Part shown: positions 1 through 9,739 of the stretch, in pieces
Numbering within the stretch: the first letter of the stretch is position 1
How the letters are laid out: every line of letters begins with the position of its first letter
Origin: Methylocapsa sp. D3K7
GTDB lineage: Bacteria > Pseudomonadota > Alphaproteobacteria > Rhizobiales > Beijerinckiaceae
Assembly (NCBI RefSeq): GCF_029855125.1
Contig: NZ_CP123229.1
Location: 4,012,501 to 4,076,500 of the forward strand
Direction: 5' to 3'
DNA: 64,000 nucleotides
The notes under the pieces: generated by a model
Told to the model about the DNA's origin: nothing
Databases searched by the model: none
What the model saw: only the letters and a program-made list of their open reading frames with translations
Program-made: the position numbers and the translations under genes

Positions 1-682
1 CAATAAGTGAAATCAATATTTCGTTACCAGCCAAAGTAGATACTCCGCAAATGAAGCGATCTTAGCGAAATAAATAAAGCATTCTACATTTTTTAATCGA
101 CACTTTTTAATATCCATTCTTGCAGCAATAAAATAACACAAATAATTCATCAGAAATAAGTTATTGTGATAGCATAATTAAGTATTTTCTTTCTTGATTT
201 TAGATATTTTAGAGAAGCTCTATAGTTACAAAAGACGTGAAAACAATACCGCAGTCAATCACAGCTGGGGTCGAGCCTTGCCACGATCCGATGATGGATG
301 TTTGCATCATCGTCTCCTGAATCTGTTTTCACCCGGCCCTCCTGCGTGCCTGTCTTGAACCTATGGGCTGGACCTATGGCGTTTGACATCGGGCCGCACA
401 CGGGAAATGTGCGTCCAGCGACGTCCGCTTTCAGATAAACAGCAAACGCACGCCCGCGCTTCCCCCATTTGGTTTAAGGGCGGCGGCTTTTTGTGCTTGA
501 GGGAAACTGAAATCATCCACATGGCATGGCGTAACTCCTTGCCAGGGCGGCGAGTCGTCCATGCGTTCGCGCTGATGTGGGAGCCGCCGGGGTCGAGGCT
601 CGTTTTCAACCGGCCATCCGCCCGGTGGGAACAAGTACAGTCAGGCTTTAGATTGGGCAATGGCGCGAGGCCGTTACCCAGG
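1..682. other. AT-rich left edge without a recognisable gene
   Basis: The first 240 bases are markedly AT-rich compared with the rest of the window and have stops in all frames. From about 250 the composition returns to GC-rich. An 8-bp inverted repeat with an 8-base loop lies at 289-312. Open frames overlapping 361-660 look like chance frames: none has a family signature or convincing ribosome binding site. The stretch lies downstream of the minus-strand glycosyltransferase. It may be the edge of a transferred segment or an unrecognised 3' region. Confidence 0.4.
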
Positions 683-1573
683 CTAGAGCTTGAGGATCCG
701 CCTTGGATCGAGGCGGCCGCGAAAAAAATCGGCGAGGCCGAGGAGATTGCCGAGGGCGCGTCCTCGGCGGTCGATCCAAGGCTCCGGCCTGATCGATTTT
801 ATGATATTTACCAGAACATTACGAACCAATTGAGAGAGAGCCCCACCGCCGCGTGTGGTGCCTTTGCGCCAAAGATAATAGGGATTGGCGATCTGCGAAT
901 AGCCAAACCGGATCCCGGAGGTGCGGCCTCCTTTGATGCCGAGATGAACACCAGTCATCCGCCGATTCTTGACGATCCGGCCATAGGCTGCAAGCTGGCG
1001 GGAGAAGTCGACGTCCTCCGCCCAGCCATAGAGGGGCAGGTTTTCGTCGAAGCGCAGACCATGCGTGCGGACCGGGTCCAAGCGCACGGCCATGTTGCAG
1101 CCATAGCCGGCATAGTGGTCGGTCAAAGGCAATGCTTCGTCTGACGGAACGAAAGACGCAATAATAGTCCTTGCTTCACCGGCCTGAAGCCCGGGCCCCT
1201 TGATGTCGTCGGCGAGCGTTCTGCCAGTCGCAACCACGACTGATGGATTTGCCGCGAAGCAGGCTTCAAGCTCGGCGAGATAAGTCGGCGCGGCGAAGAA
1301 ATCGTCATCGAAGAACATGACAATATCAAATTGCTGTGCGGCGTCGAGAATTGCATTGCGCTGAGCGGAGGAACCGCGCGAACCTGTGACGACCTTGACG
1401 CCGAAGGGCAGTTTCGGGGTCTGGGACGTATCAAAATCGTCCGCCGCCGCCGGACAAATCAAAACCGCCTCGGGCAACCGTGTTTGACGCGTCAGCTCGA
1501 GCAAGGTTTCCGCGAGAATCACGCGGCGGCCGGCTGTCGCGATTCCCACCGCGATCCTCAATCCTGAGCGCAT
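683..1573 (-). CDS. Family 2 glycosyltransferase
   Basis: A 296-aa GT-A fold glycosyltransferase that should move a sugar from a nucleotide-sugar donor onto a glycan acceptor, probably in exopolysaccharide synthesis. An N-terminal strand with the sequence AVGIATAGR is followed by a triple-Asp run at residues 89-91 (FFDDDFF), the expected metal and donor site, and by an acceptor-side Glu-Asp at 186-187 (WAEDVDF). No signal peptide or clear membrane segment is seen, so it is cytoplasmic. A TTG lies one codon upstream, but the ATG is preferred. It is transcribed divergently from the GumK-like transferase, which suggests a small polysaccharide locus. Family assignment is firm; the sugar specificity is unknown. 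Confidence 0.85.
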   Translation of the reverse strand: MRSGLRIAVGIATAGRRVILAETLLELTRQTRLPEAVLICPAAADDFDTSQTPKLPFGVKVVTGSRGSSAQRNAILDAAQQFDIVMFFDDDFFAAPTYLAELEACFAANPSVVVATGRTLADDIKGPGLQAGEARTIIASFVPSDEALPLTDHYAGYGCNMAVRLDPVRTHGLRFDENLPLYGWAEDVDFSRQLAAYGRIVKNRRMTGVHLGIKGGRTSGIRFGYSQIANPYYLWRKGTTRGGGALSQLVRNVLVNIIKSIRPEPWIDRRGRALGNLLGLADFFRGRLDPRRILKL

Positions 1574-1774
1574 CAAATCAGCCCGGCTAAAGCTTTAGAG
1601 GATAGGGGGGCTGCGTAGCACCCGCCAGGTGCGGAATCAAGGTTCTCATAGGCGGCATAATTGACACATTTTAAACGCGTTGATGTTGCTTTATAGTGAA
1701 GTTATCTATGCGGCAAAATGGGTTAATGCCGTTGTGTGATATGTCACGGTTGGTGCGGCGCGGCAAAAGAATCA

Positions 1775-1802
1775 TTGACGAGCTATTATAGATGATTATA
1801 GT
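1775..1802 (+). promoter_or_regulatory. Possible sigma-70 type promoter for the GumK-like gene
   Basis: TTGACG and TATAGT hexamers are separated by 16 bases, about 70 bases upstream of the preferred TTG start at 1872. The stretch is AT-rich relative to its surroundings. This is a pattern match only. Confidence 0.4.
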
Positions 1803-1871
1803 CAACAATCATCATGCTGGTCTCATGATTTGTCGGTGCGTGAATTCCGGTTCAGGCGGAGGACAAGCAGT

Positions 1872-3023
1872 TTGACGGATCGCATTCTCATCATCACGGG
1901 GCACGATTATCGCAGTCCGCGCAGAACGACCATCCATTTCGTAGCCCAGGAACTGGCCAAAACCGCTTCGGTGCGATTTCTCTCGGTCGGCTTTAGCTAT
2001 CTTTCCCTCCTTAAGGGCGATCCGAGGTCGGAACTTGCCGCTCAGGCCAATACGGTCAGCTATGTGAACGGCGTTGAATGTTTCCTTTGGAAGACCTTGG
2101 TCCATCCCTTTAATACAAAGGTCCGCGCGCTCCGCTGGCTTGAGCACGCATATTTTAAATATTACAGATTGCTGCTTCCCAAGCTGACGGCCCGCTGGAT
2201 GGCTGAAGCCCAGACAATTATTGTCGAAACGGGTCTTGGAATCATCTTTATAGAGATGATCCGCAATACGAACCCTAATGCGACCATTATCTATTTTGCG
2301 TCGGACGATCTCGCCGTTATCGGCTGCTCCCCTTATATCGGCTCGGAACTCAACCGCGTGGCAAAATGTGTAAACTGGTCGCGGGTGGCATCCCCCGCGC
2401 TGGCTGGCCGGTGTGTGCCAGACGTTCCAGTCTATTATATTCCCCATGGCGTCGATCACCGCATTACAGGGCAAGACGAAGCCTCGCCCTATAGTGCAGG
2501 AACTCACGCGGTTTCGGTCGGGTCCATGCTGTTTGATGAGAGCTTTTTCGTGCTGGCCGCGGATCAGTTTCCGGAAGTCCAGTTCCACGTTATAGGTTCA
2601 GGTAAAACGAGCAACGCGCTATTGCGCCCAAATATTCATGTTTATGGCGAGATGAAATTCGCCGAAACCGTTAAATACATCAAACATGCGAAGTTTTGCA
2701 TAGCTCCTTACCGCCGTAATAGTGCCGCTGCTTATTTGGCTGATACCTCCGCGAAACTGCTGCAATATGAATTTTTGGGGCTGCCCGCTGTGTGTCCTTC
2801 TTTCGCGGCCGGAGGCCGCCCCCACCGGTTCGGCTATGAACCCGGTGACGGCGACTCGATCGCACAGGCCATTCGAGCGGCAATGCGCCAGGAAAAACAT
2901 AAGCCAGGCCATTATCTGAGCTGGGCGGATGTCGCCAACCGTGTCGTGAACCCAGGGGCCTATCCCGACACGCCGCTGCTGCCAACCGACGGAAGCAGAG
3001 TGCTTTCACGGGCGGTCGCCTAG
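1872..3023 (+). CDS. GumK-like glucuronosyltransferase (GT70 family)
   Basis: A 383-aa protein that resembles xanthan GumK along its whole length. GumK adds glucuronic acid to a lipid-linked saccharide at the inner face of the membrane. Features shared with GumK include the N-terminal GHDYRSPRR segment, a TVHPFN-like motif, HGVDH, VGSMLFD, FHVIGSG, YGEMK, YIKHAKF-IAPY and a C-terminal LLQYEFLGLPAVCP block, consistent with a GT-B fold. The TTG at 1872 is preferred because a GGAGG stands 9 bases upstream; the frame stays open to another TTG at 1830. Xanthan-type gum genes are not otherwise seen here, so the actual polymer is unknown. It is divergent from a GT2 enzyme. Confidence 0.85.
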   Translation: MTDRILIITGHDYRSPRRTTIHFVAQELAKTASVRFLSVGFSYLSLLKGDPRSELAAQANTVSYVNGVECFLWKTLVHPFNTKVRALRWLEHAYFKYYRLLLPKLTARWMAEAQTIIVETGLGIIFIEMIRNTNPNATIIYFASDDLAVIGCSPYIGSELNRVAKCVNWSRVASPALAGRCVPDVPVYYIPHGVDHRITGQDEASPYSAGTHAVSVGSMLFDESFFVLAADQFPEVQFHVIGSGKTSNALLRPNIHVYGEMKFAETVKYIKHAKFCIAPYRRNSAAAYLADTSAKLLQYEFLGLPAVCPSFAAGGRPHRFGYEPGDGDSIAQAIRAAMRQEKHKPGHYLSWADVANRVVNPGAYPDTPLLPTDGSRVLSRAVA

Positions 3024-3236
3024 CCACTCCCGGATACGCTCTCGTTGTCGTCTGCTGCTTGGGGCCGAGCGCCTGATACCGGGCCTCGAGATACCTCCCT
3101 TGGCGTTTGCGAGAAAGCCGCCTTCCCACGGTGGACGGCAATCCATACCGATTGATTATCCCGGGCGGTCTGTGTACTGACGAAGGGGAAATCCAGCCGA
3201 TGAAATCCAAGCTCGGCGCCTCTCGCGGAGTTTGCA

Positions 3237-3611
3237 ATGCAAACAGTGACCATCTCTGCATCAAAGTTCAGCAAAGCGTGTTTTTCGGCGGCCATTTTCC
3301 TCGCCGCGTTAGGCTTGGCCGCTTGTAATCAGACAGCAAATTCGCCAGGGCCGGTTGCGTCAACCGATCCACGTGCCCCGGCGCCCCCAAACTGGCCGAA
3401 GCTGCCCGACGGTGCCGCTTGCACTGGGGAGCTTACCCATTATCAGACCGTTCTTGATGCCGACGTCAGCACCGGAAATGTCAACCGGTCGGTTTATGAT
3501 CAGATAGAAACCGAGTTGGTTCCTGCCGCGAATGCTTGCGCCGCGGGCAAAGACAGCGAAGCGCGCGCCATGATCCGGTCGGCGAAAGTGAAGCACGGCT
3601 ATCGAGCGTGA
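3237..3611 (+). CDS. Small lipoprotein, unknown function
   Basis: A 124-aa protein with a lipoprotein signal: a hydrophobic segment ends in LGLAAC with the lipidated cysteine at residue 30. A short Pro/Ala-rich linker (residues about 35-55) is followed by a predicted helical region with two further cysteines, which may form a disulfide in the periplasm. No family was recognised. It lies alone between the GumK-like gene and ribH on the same strand, with more than 200 bases on each side, so it is probably transcribed separately. The signal peptide supports reality of the gene; function is unknown. Confidence 0.65.
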   Translation: MQTVTISASKFSKACFSAAIFLAALGLAACNQTANSPGPVASTDPRAPAPPNWPKLPDGAACTGELTHYQTVLDADVSTGNVNRSVYDQIETELVPAANACAAGKDSEARAMIRSAKVKHGYRA

Positions 3612-3831
3612 TCGCGCTTACCGCGCGAACTCATAATCCCGGCGCATTTGCATAGCCGCTTTGCGCCGGTGGCCGTGAAGCTCTAAAATTGGGCCTGGGT
3701 GCCAAGCATCGATGCCAGGCCGATCTCAGCGGAGTTTGGTCTTGATATCGCGGCGGTGGCGATGTTCCGCCACTCAGCCGTTTCCTGCCGTTTCTGTTCG
3801 CCGTTCCGGCAAAACTTTCCAGGTACAATTG

Positions 3832-4347
3832 ATGGCTTCGCCACGCCGGTCTCCCAACATCCATCGTCCGGACTCGAAGGGCGGCCGCTTCCTGGTTGTT
3901 GAGGCGGGATTTTACGAGAATATTGCGGGGATGCTGCGGGAAGGCGCGCAGCGGGCGTTTGGCAGTGCCGGGGCTTTGGTTGATGTCGTCGCAGTCCCCG
4001 GCGCGCTCGAAATTCCGATTGCCATGGCGCTCGCGCTCGAGCATGCTGAATCCCGCCAGCAGCCATTCGATGGCGCGGTCGCGCTGGGTTGCGTCATTCG
4101 CGGTGAAACCTATCATTTTGAGATCGTCGCCAATGAATGCGCGCGCGCCCTGACGCAGCTTGCCATGTCCCGCAGGCTTGCCTTCGGCAATGGCGTATTG
4201 AGCGTCGAGAACGAGGAGCAAGCATTGTCGCGTGCCAATCCCGCGCAAGGCGACAAGGGCGGTGACGCGGCGCGGGCGGCGCTCTCGCTTTACCGGTTGA
4301 GGCTTGAGTTGAAACCCGTGCCAAACCTCAACACCGGAGCACTTTGA
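3832..4347 (+). CDS. ribH: 6,7-dimethyl-8-ribityllumazine synthase
   Basis: A 171-aa enzyme that condenses ribityl-aminouracil with dihydroxybutanone phosphate, the penultimate step of riboflavin synthesis. Family motifs are the PGALEIP loop and GCVIRGETYHFEIVANE with the catalytic His, followed by the C-terminal Asn/Gln-rich turn. Lumazine synthases are usually about 155-170 aa, so this ATG fits better than an upstream in-frame ATG at 3712 that would add 40 non-homologous residues. The stop overlaps the nusB start by one base (TGATG), which implies translational coupling. No FMN riboswitch was recognised upstream. Confidence 0.93.
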   Translation: MASPRRSPNIHRPDSKGGRFLVVEAGFYENIAGMLREGAQRAFGSAGALVDVVAVPGALEIPIAMALALEHAESRQQPFDGAVALGCVIRGETYHFEIVANECARALTQLAMSRRLAFGNGVLSVENEEQALSRANPAQGDKGGDAARAALSLYRLRLELKPVPNLNTGAL

Positions 4348-4811
4348 TGGCCAATGCCGATAAGCGTTCCGCAGCGCGCCTCGCCGCCGTTCAGGCGCTC
4401 TATCAAATGGATGTCACCGGCAATGGTCTCAAGGAGACTCGCAACGAGTTCGAGTCGTTTTGGATCGGCCATGAAATCGAGGGCGAGCGCTACAAGGACG
4501 CGGAAATCGCCTTTTTTGATGATATTCTCGCGGGTGTCGTCGCGGGCCAGGGGCCAATCGACCGGGTGATCGACAAAACCTTGGCGTCGGGCTGGCCCTT
4601 GGCACGGATCGATTCCGTGATGCGGGCGATTTTGCGTGCGGGTGCCTATGAATTGCGGCAGCGCGCCGATGTTCCAGCGCGTGTCTCCATCAAGGAATAT
4701 GTCGATGTCGCAGGCGCGTTTTTTGGCGCGGAGGAATCGGGCATGGTCAATGCGGTACTGGACGCCGTGGCCCGGCAGTGCCGCGCGGCGGAATTCGAAC
4801 CGCGCGGTTAG
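4347..4811 (+). CDS. nusB: Transcription antitermination factor NusB
   Basis: A 154-aa all-helical RNA-binding factor that, with NusE (S10), binds boxA in rRNA leaders and prevents premature termination. The N-terminal RSAARLAAVQALYQMD segment and the C-terminal SIKEYVDVAGAFFGAEESG and FVNAVLD-like block (here MVNAVLD) are diagnostic. The length is normal. It overlaps ribH by one base and ends only 3 bases before thiL, so the three genes form one transcription unit. This ribH-nusB-thiL order is common in Alphaproteobacteria. Confidence 0.95.
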   Translation: MANADKRSAARLAAVQALYQMDVTGNGLKETRNEFESFWIGHEIEGERYKDAEIAFFDDILAGVVAGQGPIDRVIDKTLASGWPLARIDSVMRAILRAGAYELRQRADVPARVSIKEYVDVAGAFFGAEESGMVNAVLDAVARQCRAAEFEPRG

Positions 4812-4814
4812 TCG

Positions 4815-5810
4815 ATGCCGCGTCCGTCCGAAGACGCTTTGATCGCGACTTATTTCGCGCCGATCGCGGGTGCTGGCTCCTTTGGCCTCCGGGACGATGC
4901 GGCGGTTCTGACGTATGAGCCCGGCCAAGACCTTGTCGCCACCAAGGATATGCTGGTCGCCGGTGTCCATTTTTTTGCTGACGATCCGCCCGGCGCTGTC
5001 GCCCGCAAAGCCCTGAGGGTCAATCTCTCCGATCTCGCGGCCAAGGGCGCGGAACCGCGCGGCTTTCTCCTCGGCCTCGCTCTGCCTGAAGATTGGACGC
5101 CCGAATGGCTCGCCGGCTTCGCGCAAGGGCTTAGCGAGGACGCCGCTGATTACGCCTGTCCCCTACTCGGCGGCGACACCGTCAAAAGCAACGGGTCGCT
5201 TGTCGTATCGATTACCGCGCTCGGCGCGGTCCCAGAGCACAAAATGATTTTGCGCGAGGGCGCCGCTGCGGGCGACCTCCTGTATGTGACCGGCACCATC
5301 GGCGACGCGGCCTTGGGCTTACGATTGAGGACCAGTGCGGCAGAGGACATGGAATGGACCAAATCGATTGGCCAAATGGATGCGGCCTTTCTCGCTGGCC
5401 GCTATTTGCTGCCGCAGCCGCGTCTTTTTCTGGGGGCCGCGCTGCGCGCCCATGCTCACGCCGCCATGGATATTTCCGACGGACTTGCGGGCGATCTCGC
5501 AAAACTCTTGCAGCTCACTGGAATGACAGCCGAGATAAAAGCCGCCTCTGTTCCGCTGTCCAAAGCGGCGCTGAAGCTTGCGCGGGAATGGCCCTTTCTG
5601 CTCGAAACGATTCTTACGGGGGGCGACGATTATGAACTGCTTTGCGCGGTGCCTGCCTCAGAGGGCACCGCGTTCGAAGCCAGCGCCAAGGCTGAAGGGA
5701 TAGCTGTGCATAAGATCGGCACGGCCAAGCCCGGTGATGGGCCGCCGGTGTTCAAAGATAAACGAGGGCAAAATATGGTTTTCGCACAGCCGTCGTTCCG
5801 GCATTTTTAA
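4815..5810 (+). CDS. thiL: Thiamine-monophosphate kinase
   Basis: A 331-aa ATP-dependent kinase that turns thiamine monophosphate into the cofactor thiamine diphosphate. It belongs to the PurM/SelD-like fold. Metal-binding aspartates appear in LRDDAAVL (Asp 27-28), ATKDMLVAGVHF, ARKALRVNLSDLAAKGA and GGDTVKS, and the C-terminal domain has MDISDGLAGDL and GGDDYELL. It starts three bases after nusB. No TPP riboswitch was recognised in the operon. Nothing looks abnormal. Confidence 0.95.
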   Translation: MPRPSEDALIATYFAPIAGAGSFGLRDDAAVLTYEPGQDLVATKDMLVAGVHFFADDPPGAVARKALRVNLSDLAAKGAEPRGFLLGLALPEDWTPEWLAGFAQGLSEDAADYACPLLGGDTVKSNGSLVVSITALGAVPEHKMILREGAAAGDLLYVTGTIGDAALGLRLRTSAAEDMEWTKSIGQMDAAFLAGRYLLPQPRLFLGAALRAHAHAAMDISDGLAGDLAKLLQLTGMTAEIKAASVPLSKAALKLAREWPFLLETILTGGDDYELLCAVPASEGTAFEASAKAEGIAVHKIGTAKPGDGPPVFKDKRGQNMVFAQPSFRHF

Positions 5811-6034
5811 CGGCTAAGTTCTGCTTTTCCCCTCTTTGGCCGCCGTGGCCTGCTCCAACTCTTTGATTTTGAGCGATTCCTTTTCCATCAGGCAATTCCT
5901 TGCGATGCGAGCGGCTCGAGGCCGCCGCCCAACGTACAATTGCGCGATGAAGCGGTTTCTGTATAGGTCATGTACCCGGGACGCGAGCCCGTGGCTTCGA
6001 TGGTTCTTCAAATCAACATTCAAGGTGGCAACAC

Positions 6035-8176
6035 ATGAATTCCCTCTGGGTTGTGATTTTCGCCGGTCTTTTATCTGTGGTGTACGGTGTAACGACATCA
6101 TTAAAATTGTTGGCGGCCGATCCCGGTTCGGCAAAAATGCAAGAGATCGCGGGGGCGATCGCGGAAGGCGCGCAAGCCTATTTGAAGCGCCAATACACGA
6201 CCATCGCAGCGGTTGGTCTCGTCATCTTCCTGGCCTTTGGGTTCTTTGTGGCGTGGCCGCTCGCCGCCGGATTTTTGATCGGTGCGGTTTTGTCGGGGGC
6301 TGCCGGATTCATCGGCATGAATGTCTCGGTGCGCGCCAATGTCCGCACCGCGCAGGCCGCCTCGCAATCGCTTGCCGCCGGGCTTGACATTTCATTCAAG
6401 GCGGGCGCCGTCACCGGGCTTTTGGTCGCTGGTCTCGCTCTCCTTGGCGTCTCGGTATATTTTTATATTCTCACCGGGCCGCTCGGCCATGCACCTGAGA
6501 GCCGCCAGACGATCGACGCGCTCGTCGCGCTTGGGTTTGGCGCCTCGCTCATCTCGATCTTTGCTCGTCTTGGCGGCGGCATTTTCACCAAGGGCGCCGA
6601 TGTCGGCGCCGATCTCGTTGGCAAGGTCGAAGCCGGGATTCCCGAGGACGATCCGCGCAACCCCGCGACAATTGCCGACAATGTCGGCGACAATGTCGGC
6701 GATTGCGCCGGCATGGCCGCTGATCTGTTCGAAACCTATGTGGTGACGGTCGTTGCCACCATGGTGCTCGCGGCGATTTTCTTCACCGGCCAGCCGGTGC
6801 TCGGTGCTGCTATGCTTTATCCGCTGGCGATTTGCGCGGCCTGCATTGTCACCTCCATTGCCGGAACATATTTCGTCAAACTCGGTCCCAGCAATTCGAT
6901 CATGGGCGCACTTTACAAAGGCCTGATCGCTGCCGGGCTCTTGTCGATCGTGGGTCTGGCCATCGCGACCTTTCTCACGGTGGGCTTTGGGACGATAGGC
7001 ACGGCGGACGGCGGCGTTCCAGTGAATGGCTTCCGTTTATTCCTCTGCGGTCTTGTCGGGCTTGCGGTGACGGGTCTCATCGTCGTCATCACCGAATATT
7101 ACACCGGCACCGGAAAGCGTCCGGTGGTCTCTATCGCGCAGGCCTCGGTCACGGGACATGGCACCAATGTTATTCAGGGCCTCGCCGTTTCGCTGGAATC
7201 GACGGCGCTCCCGGCTCTGGTCATCATCGGCGGCATTGTCTTTACCAGCCAGCTCGCTGGATTGTTTGGCACCGCGATCGCCGTGACCACCATGCTTGGC
7301 CTTGCGGGCATGATCGTCGCCCTCGATGCTTTCGGGCCGGTGACCGACAATGCCGGCGGCATCGCCGAGATGGCGGGTCTGCCCAAGGACGTCCGGCATG
7401 TGACCGACGCGCTCGACGCGGTCGGCAACACAACGAAGGCTGTCACCAAGGGTTACGCGATTGGCTCCGCTGGTCTCGGCGCCTTGGTGCTCTTCAATGC
7501 CTATAGCCATGATCTCAGTTTTTTCGCCGCGAACCCCGATCAATTTCCCTATTTCAAGGGAATGGGCGCGGTGTCCTTCGACATCTCGAACCCGTATGTC
7601 GTAGCTGGATTGATATTCGGCGGCATGATCCCCTACCTCTTCAGCGGCATCGCGATGACCGCCGTCGGCCGGGCCGCCGGCTCCGTCGTCGAGGAAGTGC
7701 GGCGCCAGTTCCGCGAGAAGCCCGGCATCATGCAAGGAACAGAGCGTCCTGACTATGGCCGCGCAGTCGACATGCTGACCAAGGCGGCGATCAAGGAAAT
7801 GATCGTGCCATCGCTGCTGCCGGTACTCGCGCCCCTGGTCGTCTATTATACCGTTCTGTTGATTTCCGGCTCGAAAGCGTCGGCCTTCGCAGCCTTGGGC
7901 GCATCATTGCTTGGGGTCATCGTCAATGGGCTTTTCGTCGCCATTTCGATGACATCTGGCGGCGGCGCCTGGGACAATGCCAAGAAAAGTTTTGAAGACG
8001 GTTTCGACGACAAGGATGGTATCCGGCATTTCAAAGGCGGCGACGCGCACAAGGCGTCGGTGACTGGCGATACCGTCGGCGATCCCTACAAGGATACTGC
8101 GGGCCCCGCCGTCAATCCGGCGATCAAGATCACCAACATCGTTGCGCTCTTGCTGCTCGCCATTCTGGCCCATTGA
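6035..8176 (+). CDS. hppA: K+-independent proton-pumping pyrophosphatase
   Basis: A 713-aa membrane pyrophosphatase with about 16 hydrophobic helices that couples pyrophosphate hydrolysis to proton export or, in the reverse direction, makes PPi. The substrate site is seen in [19 protein letters not shown] and in [19 protein letters not shown]. The subclass-deciding position in GNTTKA is lysine (residue 468) rather than alanine, which marks K+-independent H+ pumps. [19 protein letters not shown] segment precedes the last helix. It lies 224 bases after thiL on the same strand, an order seen in related genomes. No promoter could be fixed in that gap. Confidence 0.95.
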   Translation: MNSLWVVIFAGLLSVVYGVTTSLKLLAADPGSAKMQEIAGAIAEGAQAYLKRQYTTIAAVGLVIFLAFGFFVAWPLAAGFLIGAVLSGAAGFIGMNVSVRANVRTAQAASQSLAAGLDISFKAGAVTGLLVAGLALLGVSVYFYILTGPLGHAPESRQTIDALVALGFGASLISIFARLGGGIFTKGADVGADLVGKVEAGIPEDDPRNPATIADNVGDNVGDCAGMAADLFETYVVTVVATMVLAAIFFTGQPVLGAAMLYPLAICAACIVTSIAGTYFVKLGPSNSIMGALYKGLIAAGLLSIVGLAIATFLTVGFGTIGTADGGVPVNGFRLFLCGLVGLAVTGLIVVITEYYTGTGKRPVVSIAQASVTGHGTNVIQGLAVSLESTALPALVIIGGIVFTSQLAGLFGTAIAVTTMLGLAGMIVALDAFGPVTDNAGGIAEMAGLPKDVRHVTDALDAVGNTTKAVTKGYAIGSAGLGALVLFNAYSHDLSFFAANPDQFPYFKGMGAVSFDISNPYVVAGLIFGGMIPYLFSGIAMTAVGRAAGSVVEEVRRQFREKPGIMQGTERPDYGRAVDMLTKAAIKEMIVPSLLPVLAPLVVYYTVLLISGSKASAFAALGASLLGVIVNGLFVAISMTSGGGAWDNAKKSFEDGFDDKDGIRHFKGGDAHKASVTGDTVGDPYKDTAGPAVNPAIKITNIVALLLLAILAH

Positions 8177-8201
8177 GATTGCCGCTGGCCGCGCACTTTG
8201 A

Positions 8202-8234
8202 ACCATGAACGCTTCACGCCGAAGCGTTCATGGT
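8202..8234. terminator. Hairpin between convergent hppA and bamE
   Basis: A perfect 13-bp inverted repeat (outer arm begins ACCATGAACGCTT) encloses a 7-base loop. It sits 26 bases after the hppA stop and between two converging genes, the usual place for a terminator serving one or both strands. No T-run follows on either strand, so intrinsic termination is uncertain. Confidence 0.5.
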
Positions 8235-8327
8235 GGGATGAGCCACGGCCAGATGCCAGGCGTTGTGGCAATGAATCACCCGTCCGGCGGCGATCCATAT
8301 AGGCAGGGCTGGGAGGCCGGTACCCGG

Positions 8328-8798
8328 TTAAAAATGCAGAAGGTTGATGAACATGCCTTTGAGGAAGGTCGATTCGGCGCCGGCCGTCGGCGTGGTACGC
8401 GACACGAAATCGATGACCTTGCCATCCTCCATGCCATAATTGGCGACACGCTGGACTTTCTTATCCTTCGTGAAATAGACCGCGAAGACCCGCTGGTCGG
8501 TGACCTTTTGCGGCATGAATCCCAGGCTGCGATCGGTGACTTGACTCACGTAATACCAGGCGTCGCCGCCAACCGTCGACGTTGTGGTTGGCGACCCCAA
8601 TAGAACGAGAATTTGCTCTGCGGAAGAGCCGATTTTGACCTGTTCCGCGGTTTTGGAATTGAGCTGGTAACCGTGGACAACCGTTCCGTCATAGCCAAGA
8701 CACCCGCCAAGACCCAGCGCAAGCGCCGTTGCTAAAGCCAGTTTCGCGCGGCCCGGCGCCCGCCGGCCGTCCCCTCTTCGCGCCCTCACGACCGTCAT
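8328..8798 (-). CDS. bamE: BamE/SmpA-family outer-membrane lipoprotein
   Basis: A 156-aa lipoprotein of the SmpA/OmlA family, an accessory subunit of the BAM machine that inserts beta-barrel proteins into the outer membrane. A basic N-terminus and hydrophobic stretch end in a lipobox (LGGC, Cys 33). The SmpA domain covers VKIGSSAEQILVLLGSP through AWYYVSQV and VFAVYFTKDKKVQRVANYG, all typical. It is transcribed divergently from the bc1 chaperone gene. The neighbour order hppA, bamE, bc1 chaperone, DUF177 matches other Hyphomicrobiales. Confidence 0.88.
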   Translation of the reverse strand: MTVVRARRGDGRRAPGRAKLALATALALGLGGCLGYDGTVVHGYQLNSKTAEQVKIGSSAEQILVLLGSPTTTSTVGGDAWYYVSQVTDRSLGFMPQKVTDQRVFAVYFTKDKKVQRVANYGMEDGKVIDFVSRTTPTAGAESTFLKGMFINLLHF

Positions 8799-8970
8799 CC
8801 TTCAAAGCCTCCAGGTTACGCAGTTGGCGGGGCACGTCCCCGGAAAATTCCACGTGGCGTGAAATTTCCCTAAAATGAATGAAGAAATTGCTTTACGCGC
8901 TTTTGGGATTGGCTTCACCGTAACGTCGTGCCCGGTCGCGGGACAAGCCTCACGGCGAGATCCCTAGACC

Positions 8971-9522
8971 ATGAGCGGTTTTGATGGAAACAATATGATA
9001 TTCCAGCTCTTCCGGCGTCCCGCCAACCACGATCTGATCGACCGGCTTCGTGGCGAGATCGTGGCGGCGGCCCGCGATCCCGTGCTTTATACGGACTATG
9101 GCATCGAGGATGGTTTGGAGGGTCGGTTCGAGACGCTCACCCTCCATGCGGCGCTTGTCCTGCGCCGCCTCAACCGGATGCCGCCACCGGCGCCCGAGAT
9201 GGCCCAGGACCTCACCGACTCCTTGTTCCGCTATTTTGACAGCGCCATCCGGGAAACGGGAGTTGGCGACAGCGGCTTGCGCAAGAGCATGAGATCGATC
9301 GCGGAGGCCTTTCTCGGCCGCGCCGCGGCCTATGACAAAGCCCTCAATACGGGAATGCCGGAGATTGCCGCCGCGCTTGCACGCAACGTCTATGACGGCC
9401 GTGGAGAGCCCGGCAGGCTCGCGCGCTATCTGGCGGCCGCAAGCCACCAATTGGATCATACGTCGCTCGAGGATTTCACGTACGGCCCGGTTCCGTTTCC
9501 CCGGCCCGCTGCCATTGTTTAG
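8971..9522 (+). CDS. Ubiquinol-cytochrome c chaperone family protein
   Basis: A 183-aa protein of the CBP3/UQCC family, which helps assemble the cytochrome bc1 complex by assisting cytochrome b maturation. The characteristic stretch LYTDYGIEDGLEGRFETLTLHAALVLRRL is present but is split here for length: the key parts are YTDYGIEDGLEGRF and LHAALVLRRL. The later LFRYFDSAIRETGVGD and FLGRAAAYDKAL segments also match. An in-frame ATG at 8995 is an alternative start. No signal peptide is seen; the protein should act on the cytoplasmic side. Confidence 0.87.
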   Translation: MSGFDGNNMIFQLFRRPANHDLIDRLRGEIVAAARDPVLYTDYGIEDGLEGRFETLTLHAALVLRRLNRMPPPAPEMAQDLTDSLFRYFDSAIRETGVGDSGLRKSMRSIAEAFLGRAAAYDKALNTGMPEIAAALARNVYDGRGEPGRLARYLAAASHQLDHTSLEDFTYGPVPFPRPAAIV

Positions 9523-9739
9523 AGAATTTAGTATGCTTGTGTGATACATTAATAATACTTCTTAAATTATTGTAATTATTATGTTTTATTTTGTTTTAGT
9601 GGGGCGTGCCGCAGTTCGGAAGCGCCTTTCGTTTTTTTTCGACGAGGCCAAATTCGATTGCCTTATTGAAACCGGTTCGTCTCCGTGAAATATTTCCAAG
9701 TGCCGGGGGATTCTCAATGATCCGCTAAAGGTGGCATGG

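Noticed and set aside
383..1144. A 253-codon plus-strand open frame over the GT2 gene
   Set aside because: It lies antisense to a clear glycosyltransferase, has no family signature, and its sequence composition is that of a mirror frame.
5814..6134. Minus-strand open frame upstream of hppA
   Set aside because: It overlaps the hppA start, has no ribosome site or domain, and its only protein-like part is the last 24 residues.
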